Origin: Spirochaetaceae bacterium
Lineage (GTDB): Bacteria > Spirochaetota > Spirochaetia > SZUA-6 > Bin103
Assembly (NCBI GenBank): GCA_028818385.1
Contig: JAPPNY010000257.1
Location: 1 to 37,246, forward strand
Direction: 5' to 3'
Length of the DNA: 37,246 bases
Made by a program: the position numbers and the translations under genes. The notes under the pieces were generated by a model. It saw only the letters and a list, made by a program, of their open reading frames with translations. It made no database searches and was not told the DNA's origin. Below, piece by piece: positions 1 to 7,111 of this stretch; positions within the stretch are counted from its first letter, which is position 1, and every line of letters starts with the position of its first letter.

Positions 1-2
1 AC

Positions 3-155
3 CACGCACACATCGTCTGCCCCCGGTGCCTGAATGTGATCGAGATCGACGAGTGTCACGTATCCGACGCGTTGAGCAAGATTGCGCAGGAGCATGACAT
101 CCACGTGGCGGGCCATCTGTTGGAGGTGTACGGCTTGTGTGCCCCGTGCCGGTAG
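3..155 (+). CDS. Fur-family metal regulator, C-terminal end (5' truncated by window)
   Basis: Reading from base 3 gives 50 codons to a TAG at 153-155. The peptide starts HAHIVCPRCLNVIEID and ends GLCAPCR. The paired CxxC motifs (CPRC and CAPC) and the spacing between the histidine-rich start and the final GLCxxC are those of the dimerisation domain of Fur/PerR/Zur regulators, where the four cysteines hold a structural zinc. The winged-helix DNA-binding half lies upstream of the window, so the metal or signal sensed (iron, zinc, manganese or peroxide) cannot be assigned. The gene is convergent with the HIT gene, with about 50 bases between the two stop codons. Confidence 0.85.
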   Translation, partial: HAHIVCPRCLNVIEIDECHVSDALSKIAQEHDIHVAGHLLEVYGLCAPCR

Positions 156-176
156 GTACTGGAGGCGCGCCGGTCA

Positions 177-196
177 CCGTCAGGCGTATGTGACGG
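177..196. terminator. Possible bidirectional hairpin between convergent genes
   Basis: CCGTCA (177-182) and TGACGG (191-196) form a 6-bp perfect inverted repeat with an 8-base loop. It sits in the only gap between the convergent fur-family and HIT genes, where a shared terminator would be expected. There is no clear T-run on either side, so this is a weak call. Confidence 0.25.
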
Positions 197-205
197 ATGT
201 CGACA

Positions 206-679
206 TCAAGACGGACTGCACGTCCGACGCACCCACGAAAGCGGTTGCCCGGCCAGCGAGGCCGCCATCGCGTCGAGCTCCTCTCGGGGCACCTCCAGGT
301 GCCGGGTGCCGAAGACGATGCGGCCCTCCTCCAGGCGGATGTGCCGGCCGGAGGTGATGTCGGTCGGCTCGTGCTGGGGGACGACCAGCAGGTGGGCGTG
401 CGGGACGCCGAACCCGTGCACGACCAGGCCGACGCGCCGCGGGCGCAGCGTGCGGCGGATCGCACGCGACAGCCGCTGCGCGACCAGCAGGATGTGGGCC
501 GCCAGGTCGTCCGGGATGTCGCAGAAGTGGTCGATGTGCTCCTTCGGGATGATCATCAGCTCGCCGGGACGCACCGGGCGGATGCCCATGAAGCCGAGCG
601 AGACGTCGTCCTCGTGCACGCGGCTGCACGGCTCCCCGCCGGCCACGATCCGGCAGAAGACGCAGTCGCCGGCGGTCAT
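206..679 (-). CDS. HIT-domain (histidine triad) nucleotide-binding protein
   Basis: This 157-residue protein belongs to the HIT superfamily of nucleotide phosphoramidate hydrolases and nucleotidyltransferases. Its start, DCVFCRIVAGGEPCSRVHED, has the CxxC found in zinc-binding HIT proteins, followed by the nucleotide-binding region (PGELMIIPKEHI). The triad region reads PHAHLLVVPQHE. The first two triad histidines are present, but the third position (HxHxH) is leucine; in GalT relatives that position is glutamine. The ATG at 677-679 overlaps the upstream permease stop as ATGA, which decides the start and predicts translational coupling. Its place as the last cistron of an ABC importer operon is unusual, and the link to transport is unknown. 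Confidence 0.85.
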   Translation of the reverse strand: MTAGDCVFCRIVAGGEPCSRVHEDDVSLGFMGIRPVRPGELMIIPKEHIDHFCDIPDDLAAHILLVAQRLSRAIRRTLRPRRVGLVVHGFGVPHAHLLVVPQHEPTDITSGRHIRLEEGRIVFGTRHLEVPREELDAMAASLAGQPLSWVRRTCSPS

Positions 680-1608
680 CCCTTGACCGCGCCCAGCACC
701 AGCCCCTTGGTGAAGTAGCGCTGCAGGAACGGATAGACCAGCAGGATCGGCACCATGCCGATGAAGATCTGCGCCGCCTTCGAGTTCTCGTCGGAGATGA
801 ACTTGAAGAACTCCTCGTCGGCGTAGTCCAGGTCCACGGAGGTGAGGTCGATCAGAATGGTGCGCAGGTAGGTGGCGAGCGGGACCTTGCGCGGGTCGTG
901 CAGGTAGATCAGCCCGAAGAACCACTCGTTCCAGTGGAACACCAGCACGAACAGGGAGATGGTGGCGATCGCCGCGGTGGAGACCGGCAGGTAGACGCGC
1001 CACAGGATCTGCAGGTGGCCGGCGCCGTCGATGAACGCCGCTTCCTCCAGCTCCACCGGGACCCGGCGGAAGAAATTGAGCAGCAGGATGATGTTGAACA
1101 CCTGCGTCGGCAGCAGCGGGATCAACAGCGACCAGAAGCGGTTGATCATGCCCATCTTCAGCACCACGAAGTAGGTCGGGATCAGCCCGCCGTTGAACAG
1201 CATGGTGATGAACAGGAACCACAGGTAGGCGGTGCGCCAGGGGAAGAGCTTCTCCCGCTTCGACAGCGCATAGGCGGTGATGCAGTTGAACACCATGTAG
1301 ATGGGCAGGGCCGCCCCCAGGCGCAGGAACGACACGCCCACCGAGCGCAGGAACTCCACGCGGGTAGCGACGAACTCGTACGCCTTGGTGTTGAACCCCA
1401 CCGGCCACAGGCCCACCAGGTTGGCCACCGCGGCGGCGCCGGTGCTGAACGACACCGCCAGGATGTGCAGCAGCGGGATGAAGCAGACCGCCGCGTACAG
1501 CGCCATCAGCGTGTAGTTGCCGGCCTGGAACGCGATCCGGCCCGGCCCCACGCGCTTGCGCAGCCGGCGCGAAGCATCCGCGCGCGGTTCGACCGCCTGC
1601 GCCGCCAT
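676..1608 (-). CDS. ABC transporter permease, YtcP-type (CUT1 family, MalG-like)
   Basis: This 310-residue inner-membrane permease has about six membrane segments. The cytoplasmic EAA loop reads EEAAFIDGAGHLQILWRVYLP, and the C-terminus (ILLVYPFLQRYFTKGLVLG) is the typical YtcP ending. The pair of LplB-like and YtcP-like permeases with a large solute-binding protein is usual for importers of oligosaccharides or other complex solutes. The ATG at 1606-1608 overlaps the TGA of the preceding permease by one base (TGATG), which fixes the start; a much longer upstream open frame is a shadow of that gene. No ATPase gene is in the operon, so the importer probably borrows a shared MsmK/UgpC-type ATPase. 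Confidence 0.93.
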   Translation of the reverse strand: MAAQAVEPRADASRRLRKRVGPGRIAFQAGNYTLMALYAAVCFIPLLHILAVSFSTGAAAVANLVGLWPVGFNTKAYEFVATRVEFLRSVGVSFLRLGAALPIYMVFNCITAYALSKREKLFPWRTAYLWFLFITMLFNGGLIPTYFVVLKMGMINRFWSLLIPLLPTQVFNIILLLNFFRRVPVELEEAAFIDGAGHLQILWRVYLPVSTAAIATISLFVLVFHWNEWFFGLIYLHDPRKVPLATYLRTILIDLTSVDLDYADEEFFKFISDENSKAAQIFIGMVPILLVYPFLQRYFTKGLVLGAVKG

Positions 1609-2549
1609 CAGAAGATCCGGTAGTCGGCGTAGCGCACCGCCAGCCAGTAGGACAGGCTGATCAGCACCAGCGAAACCACGGACTGGAACAGCCCCACCGC
1701 CGCCGCCACGCTGTACTGAAACTCCAGTATGCCGACGCGGTACACGAACGTGCTGATGATGTCGCCGGTCTCGTACACCACCGGGCTGTACAGGTTGAAG
1801 ATCTGGTCGAAGCCGGCGTGCAGGGCTTGGCCCAGGCTGAGCACCCCGAGCAGCACGATCACGTGGCTGATGCCGGGAATGGTCACGTAGCGGGTCTGCT
1901 GCAGGCGGCTGGCGCCGTCGATGGAGGCTGCCGCGTACAGGTTCTCGTCGATGCCGGTGAGCGCCGCCAGGTAGATGATCGTGCCCCAGCCCACCTCCTT
2001 CCACAGGTGGGTGGTGATGACCGTGAACCGGAACCAGCGGTTGCTGCCCAGGAAGAAGATCGACTCGAAGCCCAGCCACTCCAGCACGCCGTTCACCATG
2101 CCGCCGGTGGGCGACAGGATCACCAGGAAGATGCCGCCCAGGATGACCCACGACAGGAAATGGGGCATGTAGATCACCGACTGGATGGTGCGCTTGACCG
2201 GCATGTTGCCCATCTCGTTGAGCAGCAGCGCCACGCCCACCGGCAGCGCCAGGCCGAGCACGATCTTCCAGGCGGAGATCACGAACGTGTTGAAGATGAC
2301 GTTGCCGAAATTGGGCAGGGAGAAGACGTAGCGGAAGTTGTCCCAGCCGACCCAGGGCTGCCGGCCGAACAGGCCCAGCGCCGGGTCGAAGTACTGGAAC
2401 GCCATGGTGGCGCCGTACATCGGCAGGTAGGCGAAGATCGCCACCACCACCACGGCCGGCACCATCATCAGGTGCAACGGCGCCGCCGGCGGCCGGTCGC
2501 GCCGGCGGCGCCAGAAGCGGCGGAGCTCGGGGCGCACGGTGGCGCTCAC
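1608..2549 (-). CDS. ABC transporter permease, LplB-type (CUT1 family, MalF-like)
   Basis: This 313-residue integral membrane protein is the first permease of the importer. After an arginine-rich N-terminus it begins membrane segment 1 at about residue 28 (MMVPAVVVVAIFAYLPMYG), which is typical of LplB. The EAA-type loop reads NLYAAASIDGASRLQQTRYV, followed by TIPGI. It uses GTG as start (2547-2549), with GGAG at 2555-2558 six bases away. It follows the solute-binding protein gene by 45 bases and overlaps the next permease by one base, so all three should be one transcript. The substrate cannot be read from the permease sequence. Confidence 0.93.
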   Translation of the reverse strand: MSATVRPELRRFWRRRRDRPPAAPLHLMMVPAVVVVAIFAYLPMYGATMAFQYFDPALGLFGRQPWVGWDNFRYVFSLPNFGNVIFNTFVISAWKIVLGLALPVGVALLLNEMGNMPVKRTIQSVIYMPHFLSWVILGGIFLVILSPTGGMVNGVLEWLGFESIFFLGSNRWFRFTVITTHLWKEVGWGTIIYLAALTGIDENLYAAASIDGASRLQQTRYVTIPGISHVIVLLGVLSLGQALHAGFDQIFNLYSPVVYETGDIISTFVYRVGILEFQYSVAAAVGLFQSVVSLVLISLSYWLAVRYADYRIF

Positions 2550-2594
2550 GTTCCGCTCCGCCGCGTCGAAGTCGAACCGATTACCGACGGCTCC

Positions 2595-4226
2595 CTACTT
2601 CGTGGTCTGCCACCACTCGTTGACCTCGTCGGTGACGTCCTGGCCGCCGAGCCGGTACCAGTCCTCGACGAAGGTGTCGAACGCCTCCAGGGCCTCCTCG
2701 CCGATGATGATCTTGGCGAAGATCTCCTCCTTCATGGAGTTGAGGGTGGCGCCGCGCTGAATGTAGGCGGGGCCGAGCGGGCCATAGAACTGGTTGTACA
2801 CGAAATGGTCGGAGTCGTAGAGCTCGCCCACCGTGATCATGGGGCTGCCGGGACCGTTGACGCGGTAGGAGATCCAGTTCTGGGTGACCCCGGTGTCGCC
2901 GTCGGCATAGGCCTTGACCTCGTTGAACGCCTTCATCTCGCGGCCCTCCGACAGCCGCGAGGTGTCCCCGTCCTCGAGCGCGGCGTTGATGCGCACGGAC
3001 AGGTCGTGGCCGGCGAACATGCGGATGTTGTGGAACAGCCGCACGTGGTTGATGACGATGCCTTCGTCGTACTCGTTGAGGTCGGCGTCGCGGGTCGATC
3101 CGTGCACGTAGGTGTGGTTGTAGAGCTTGATCATCGCTTCCGGGTTGGGATAGTCGGCGCGCACGGCGAAGAACGTGGGCGGCTTGAGGTTGGACGGCGA
3201 CAGGGCCACCGATCCGTCCTCGGAGGGCAGGTTGACCCAGTGCCAGTCCTCGTCGGGGTGGTTGTCCCGGAACTGCCGCAGCGGCCACGCCGGGTTCCAG
3301 CGCTCGCCGTACAGCAGGCCGTACTTGCCGGCGGCCACGTCGCCGTAGGCGGCGCCGCGGTCCTTGACCACGAACTCGGGATCGAGCAGCCCGTCGTCGA
3401 ACATCTCGCGCAGCTTGCCGAGCGCGGTGCGCACCTCCGGCTGCACGCCGGCGAACTCCAGCCCGCCGTCGCGCTCCAGCCACATGTCGGCGATGAAGTT
3501 GGCCGGGTAGGCGCCGTAGCCGGCGAAGAAGCCCTCGCCCAGGAACTTGAAGTCCTTGTCCAGCGGCAGGCCGAAAGTGTCGTCCTTGCCGTTGCCGTCC
3601 GGGTCGCCGGTGGCGAACGCGCGCGCCAGCTCGATCACGTCGTCCATGGTCTTGGGATCGGGCAGGCCGACGGCGTCCTGCCAGTCGTCGCGGATCCACA
3701 GGTACTTGGCGAACGGCTGCCGGTTGTAGTCCGGCAGCGCGTACAGCTCGCCGTCCACGGAGCCGGCCTCCAGGGTGATCGGGCTCCAGTCCAGGTGCTC
3801 GCGCAGCTCGGGAAGGATGTACTCTTCATAGAGCGCGCCGAGCGGCGCCAGCTTGCCGGCCCGCGCCAGCGACACCAGCTTGTCCTGCTCCAGCAGCATG
3901 ATGTCGGGCAGGTCCGACGAGGCGATGGTGACCGCGATCTTCTGGTCGTACTGATCGTCGGTGCGGGCGATCCAGAGCGGCGTCACCTCGATGCCCAGCT
4001 CCTCCAGCCAGCTCCGCGTCCAGGGGTTGTTCTCGAAGCTGTCGCCGTCGGCGAACTGCTGGTCCACCAGCACCTGGGCGACGATGTTGGCCTGGATCGG
4101 CGGGTCGTACGCGCCGAGCGGTCCCGGCGCCATGGCGACGGCGGCCTCTTCCGCCGCCGGAGCGGCAAAGGCGATGCCGCCGGCGACACAGGCCGCCAGC
4201 AACGCGATGGCCATGCGCGATTTCAT
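2595..4226 (-). CDS. Extracellular solute-binding protein (LipO/family 1 type) of an ABC importer
   Basis: This 543-residue protein captures the solute for the LplB/YtcP permeases encoded just downstream. It matches the large family 1 binding proteins that accompany this permease class: an N-terminal lobe with SSDLPDIMLLEQDKL, an EF-hand-like DPDGNGKDDTFG loop, and an aromatic-rich C-terminal half. The N-terminus MKSRMAIALLAACVAGGIAF allows two readings. It could be a short lipoprotein signal with LAAC at residues 10-13, or a Sec signal cleaved after AFA; the first would be unusually short. A strong AGGAGG (4237-4242 on the complement) lies ten bases before the ATG. The ligand is unknown. Confidence 0.9.
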   Translation of the reverse strand: MKSRMAIALLAACVAGGIAFAAPAAEEAAVAMAPGPLGAYDPPIQANIVAQVLVDQQFADGDSFENNPWTRSWLEELGIEVTPLWIARTDDQYDQKIAVTIASSDLPDIMLLEQDKLVSLARAGKLAPLGALYEEYILPELREHLDWSPITLEAGSVDGELYALPDYNRQPFAKYLWIRDDWQDAVGLPDPKTMDDVIELARAFATGDPDGNGKDDTFGLPLDKDFKFLGEGFFAGYGAYPANFIADMWLERDGGLEFAGVQPEVRTALGKLREMFDDGLLDPEFVVKDRGAAYGDVAAGKYGLLYGERWNPAWPLRQFRDNHPDEDWHWVNLPSEDGSVALSPSNLKPPTFFAVRADYPNPEAMIKLYNHTYVHGSTRDADLNEYDEGIVINHVRLFHNIRMFAGHDLSVRINAALEDGDTSRLSEGREMKAFNEVKAYADGDTGVTQNWISYRVNGPGSPMITVGELYDSDHFVYNQFYGPLGPAYIQRGATLNSMKEEIFAKIIIGEEALEAFDTFVEDWYRLGGQDVTDEVNEWWQTTK

Positions 4227-4243
4227 GTTGCTTGTTCCTCCTG

Positions 4244-4295
4244 AGCCGCGGTCGCGGCTGCGCGCCTAATGTAGCCGACAGGCGGCCGTGGCCGC
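4244..4295 (-). other. Two GC-rich hairpins in the leader of the binding-protein gene
   Basis: The gap between the C45-type gene and the binding-protein gene holds AGCCGCG/CGCGGCT (4244-4250 and 4253-4259) and GCGGCC/GGCCGC (4282-4287 and 4290-4295). Both have loops of only about two to four bases. They could trim or stabilise the mRNA so that the binding protein is made in excess, as is common for ABC importers. There is no T-run, so they are not obvious terminators. Confidence 0.3.
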
Positions 4296-4299
4296 ACGC

Positions 4300-5346
4300 C
4301 TAAGACAGGCGGTAGGGGCGGTACGGGGCCTGGTGGGAGGGGCCGGCGGTGGCCCACAGGGTCCGGGAGCGCAGGTCCAGCACCAGCGAGGACAGGGTCT
4401 CCAGGGAGGTGATGCGCGTGTCGCCGGGGCGCGGCGTCTGGCAGATGCGGTCGTCGCCGTCCCGGTCGGCGAGCCAGGACTGGAGCGTCCGCGGCGCCAC
4501 GTCGCCGTCGCCGCCGGTCAGTTCGCTCCAGCGCCGGCCGCGCCGCAGGCTGTTCTGGAACCCGGACGGCTCGTCCGCCTCCCGGCAGTGGTTGGTGTGC
4601 CAGTAGAGCTCGGCAGGCGCCAGGTCGCGCCGGACCGGGCCGGCCGGCGTGTACTCGATCTCGCAGCCGGCGCCCGCGGCCTGAGCCGCGATCACGTTCA
4701 CGGTGGCCAGCGGCGGGTTCGCGGTGAGAACGGCGCCGGCCTCCTCGATCGACGCGCACTGCAGCGCCGTGCGCTTGAGTCCCACGTAGAGCTGGTCGCC
4801 GGTCGCGTGCCTGGCCGTGCAGTCCAGACCGGCCGCCACCAGCCCGAGCCCGGCGGAGTTCAGGCCGAACTTCCCGGGCTGCCCGCACTCGCTGATCATC
4901 ACGTGGTCGGGCCCGTCGTTGCACCGGCTGCGCAGGATCACCCGGAACGCGGCCACCTCCGGCCGCCAGTCCCAGTTCTGGCCGAGCAGCGTGGCGCCGG
5001 TCGTGGACCGTTCCGCGCCCACGAACACGTTCGAGCACTCGCCGAGCGCCACCTCCGTGAAGGCGATCTCGTAGCGCGCCGAAAGTGCGTAGACGTCGTG
5101 CAGGTGGCAGCGGGACCCCTCGGCGATCCCCTCGAACTCGGCGGCAAGCAGCGGGTTGAGCCGGTGCGTGGGCTCGACGAAGCGCGCGGCGCGGCGGCGC
5201 ACCTCGGCCCCGGTCAGCCCCAGCCGGCCGAACAGCCCGGCGTAGAACGCGACCGCCTGCTCGATCTGCCGGCTGAGGGCGCGCCCGTGCTGCCGGCCGC
5301 GCTCGGCGCTGGCGCCGCGCAGGTCCACGACCGGCAGGTCAGCCAT
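4300..5346 (-). CDS. C45-family Ntn hydrolase / acyl-CoA:6-APA acyltransferase-like protein
   Basis: This 348-residue protein resembles isopenicillin-N acyltransferase (peptidase family C45). Those enzymes are self-cleaving Ntn hydrolases, made as one chain that breaks just before a cysteine which then becomes the N-terminal nucleophile. Here Cys104 lies in LGECSNVFVG, close to Cys103 of the fungal enzyme, and is followed by the hallmark LLGQNWDW. The later N-terminal-half motifs (GQPGKFGLNSAGL, the region around NVIAAQ) also fit. Bacterial members usually hydrolyse or transfer acyl groups on small amides and are not penicillin enzymes. It is the first gene of the importer operon, 73 bases ahead of the binding protein, so its substrate may be the imported compound or a product of it (inference). 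Confidence 0.8.
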   Translation of the reverse strand: MADLPVVDLRGASAERGRQHGRALSRQIEQAVAFYAGLFGRLGLTGAEVRRRAARFVEPTHRLNPLLAAEFEGIAEGSRCHLHDVYALSARYEIAFTEVALGECSNVFVGAERSTTGATLLGQNWDWRPEVAAFRVILRSRCNDGPDHVMISECGQPGKFGLNSAGLGLVAAGLDCTARHATGDQLYVGLKRTALQCASIEEAGAVLTANPPLATVNVIAAQAAGAGCEIEYTPAGPVRRDLAPAELYWHTNHCREADEPSGFQNSLRRGRRWSELTGGDGDVAPRTLQSWLADRDGDDRICQTPRPGDTRITSLETLSSLVLDLRSRTLWATAGPSHQAPYRPYRLS

Positions 5347-5367
5347 GATCGGCCGTTCGCGGCGTAG

Positions 5368-5398
5368 CTTGATCGGGGAGCATCAAGAGCGTTATACC
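5368..5398 (+). promoter_or_regulatory. Promoter and palindromic operator of the RHH/HicB locus
   Basis: TTGATC (5369-5374) and TATACC (5393-5398) form a reasonable -35/-10 pair with an 18-bp spacer. An inverted repeat, CTTGAT (5368-5373) and ATCAAG (5382-5387), overlaps the -35 and the spacer. This is where a ribbon-helix-helix or HicB dimer would be expected to repress its own promoter. The call rests on position and symmetry only. Confidence 0.45.
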
Positions 5399-5417
5399 GG
5401 ATGGAGGAGAGAAAGGC

Positions 5418-5684
5418 ATGCCGTCACGGAACCCCAGGATCAACATTGTCGTCGATCCCCAAGTCTACGAGCAGATCAAGCAGTTTGCCGAGAGACGGGG
5501 TGTATCGATCTCGATGGCGGCCCGCGATCTCATCCGGGGCGCGCTGGTGATGGAAGAGGACGCGGACCTGGCGGAGCTGGCGGGTGAGCGGGAAGAGACC
5601 TTCCGGGAGGACGTGGCGCTCTCGCATGAAGAGGCTTGGGGACTCACCGGTCAGCTCTCGATGTACATCGCCCGCGACATCTGA
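5418..5684 (+). CDS. Ribbon-helix-helix antitoxin-like protein (orphan)
   Basis: This 88-residue protein has an N-terminal ribbon-helix-helix DNA-binding domain. The strand is RINIVVDPQVYEQIKQFAER, followed by the second helix around SISMAARDLIRGAL, and then an acidic tail with ALSHEEAWG of the kind that wraps a toxin. GGAGGAG lies just upstream of the ATG at 5418, which selects this start over a longer shadow frame. No RelE/ParE toxin follows, so it looks like an orphan antitoxin. After its TGA the same frame continues for 20 more sense codons up to the hicB start, a possible gene remnant listed separately. Confidence 0.7.
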   Translation: MPSRNPRINIVVDPQVYEQIKQFAERRGVSISMAARDLIRGALVMEEDADLAELAGEREETFREDVALSHEEAWGLTGQLSMYIARDI

Positions 5685-5747
5685 GCCCGCTACCGGCTGT
5701 TGGCGGCGATGTTGAAGGATCTCGGAATCGACCAGGAGGATTTCTGA
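5685..5747 (+). pseudogene. Possible C-terminal remnant of a HicA toxin
   Basis: Directly after the RHH stop, in the same frame, 20 codons read through LLAAMLKDLGIDQEDF to a TGA that overlaps the hicB ATG as TGATG. HicA toxins commonly end with a helix of the form LxxILKxAGIxxEEF, and hicA normally sits immediately before hicB, so position and sequence both suggest a HicA tail left by a deletion. The match is short and could be chance. The other reading is that the RHH protein once ran on to this stop and was shortened by a nonsense mutation. Confidence 0.35.
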
Positions 5748-6178
5748 TGCAGTACCTCTATCCGTGCGTCCTGACCCCGGAGGAAGAAGGCGGATATGCT
5801 GTCTCCTTTCCCGACGTAGCGGGGGCGCTGACGTGCGGCGACGACCGGGCCGAAGCGCTCGCGATGGCCGAGGATGCATTGGTAGCCGCACTGGCTGGGT
5901 ATGTCCGGGAGCAATGGGACATTCCCGTGCCGAGCACGACCGGCCACGGCCAGGAACTCGTCGCCGTGCCACCCATCGCGGCTGCCAAGCTGGCCCTCTA
6001 CACGGCCATGCGGCGGCAACGTGTCACCAAGGGCGAACTCGCCGCCCGTCTGGAACTGGATGAGCCCGCCGTGTGCCGGCTCGTCGATCCCGACCAACGC
6101 TCGCCCCTTCGCCATGTGGAACGGGCGCTACGGGCTGTCGGGCGCTCGCTGGTGGTCGGCGATCGGGCGCACGTATGA
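5747..6178 (+). CDS. hicB: HicB-family antitoxin with C-terminal HTH
   Basis: This 143-residue protein has the HicB partial RNase-H-like fold at its N-terminus (MQYLYPCVLTPEEEGGYAV, SFPDVAGALTCGDDRAEAL, AMAEDALVAAL). A C-terminal helix-turn-helix follows, around KLALYTAMRRQRVTKGELAA to RSPLRHVERALRAVG, the region used in HicB proteins to bind their own operator. AGGAGG (5734-5739) lies seven bases ahead of the ATG. HicB normally neutralises the mRNA-cleaving HicA toxin, but no intact hicA is present here, so this antitoxin may be orphaned or may act on a HicA encoded elsewhere. Confidence 0.8.
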   Translation: MQYLYPCVLTPEEEGGYAVSFPDVAGALTCGDDRAEALAMAEDALVAALAGYVREQWDIPVPSTTGHGQELVAVPPIAAAKLALYTAMRRQRVTKGELAARLELDEPAVCRLVDPDQRSPLRHVERALRAVGRSLVVGDRAHV

Positions 6179-6207
6179 TGTCTCGGGGCACGTAAGCGAG
6201 GCTGATT

Positions 6208-7086
6208 CTATCCGGCGGCGAAGCGGCCGGTGTTGGCTTCGTCATGGTACTTGTTGATGCCGGGGACCTCGCGCATGCCGTGCCAGACGCCGCGGAACAG
6301 GGTGCGGCGCAGCGGCGGCATGGCGGCGATCACCTCCGGCGGCGGACAGCCCTTGCCCCACTTGGCGTTCACGGTGTTGTAGCACGTGAACAGGCTCAGC
6401 CGGTCGCGCGTGCCGTTCGTCCAGCGGGTGCCGGTGTGGCAGAGCGCCTCGGTGAAGATGACCGCCGAGCCGGCCGGGCAGGAGTAGGTCTCCCACAGCG
6501 CGCTGTCGCGGCCGGACAGAGCCTCCGGGCGCGGAAACGCGCTCTTGTGGCTGCCGGCCAGGAACAGCGTGCCGCCCTCGCCCGCGACGACCTCGTTCAG
6601 CTCCCACACCACGCGCACCAGGCCGGCGTGGATGCGGCCCGGATGCATCTGGTAGAGGTGGGAGTCGCCGCAGAAGTTGAACAGGCCGCCGCCGCCGTGC
6701 GGGGCGAAGTTGTCGTGTCCGGCCTGGCGGTGGCTGGTGTAGGTGTGATCGAAGCGGAATCCATAGCAGTCGGAGGCCGCCAGCGGCGGGTGGGAGATGA
6801 TCTCGTTGAGCACGCCGACGACCGCCGGCGCGTCCAGCAGCACCTGCGACGGGCCGCCGTGGTTGTCGCGCTCGGCCTCAGGCAGCTCCTCCGGGTGGTA
6901 CAGGAAGCGCATCTGGTGCTCGCGGATCGGCTCGAGCTGCGCGTCGTCGAGCAGGCCGGGCAGGGCGATCCAGCCCTTCAGGTCGAACAGGTACTTCTGC
7001 TCATCGCTCATCGGCACGACGGGCAGTCCGTCGCCGTTCACCGCCGGCAGCAGTTGCCTGGCCTCGGATACGGTCACCGCAGCCAT
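6208..7086 (-). CDS. Phytanoyl-CoA dioxygenase (PhyH) family oxygenase
   Basis: This 292-residue protein is a PhyH-type Fe(II)/2-oxoglutarate-dependent oxygenase. The distal iron-ligand region is clear: SAVIFTEALCHTGTRWTNGT followed by RDRLSL, where the histidine would bind iron and the arginine the 2-oxoglutarate. VVAGEGGTLFLAGSHKSAFP is also characteristic. The proximal motif, normally HxD, reads PHGGGG, so no aspartate stands two residues after the histidine. The ATG at 7084-7086 has GAGGAA eight bases upstream. It follows the methylaspartate ammonia-lyase gene by 25 bases and probably shares its mRNA. The substrate is unknown; an HxG site could alternatively bind halide, as in WelO5-type halogenases (speculative). 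Confidence 0.85.
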   Translation of the reverse strand: MAAVTVSEARQLLPAVNGDGLPVVPMSDEQKYLFDLKGWIALPGLLDDAQLEPIREHQMRFLYHPEELPEAERDNHGGPSQVLLDAPAVVGVLNEIISHPPLAASDCYGFRFDHTYTSHRQAGHDNFAPHGGGGLFNFCGDSHLYQMHPGRIHAGLVRVVWELNEVVAGEGGTLFLAGSHKSAFPRPEALSGRDSALWETYSCPAGSAVIFTEALCHTGTRWTNGTRDRLSLFTCYNTVNAKWGKGCPPPEVIAAMPPLRRTLFRGVWHGMREVPGINKYHDEANTGRFAAG

Positions 7087-7111
7087 CGGTTCGATTCCTC
7101 GCGTCGGTGCC

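Noticed and set aside
1818..4244. An 808-codon plus-strand open frame opposite the permease and binding-protein genes
   Set aside because: It is an antisense shadow spanning two genes, with biased composition and no family features.
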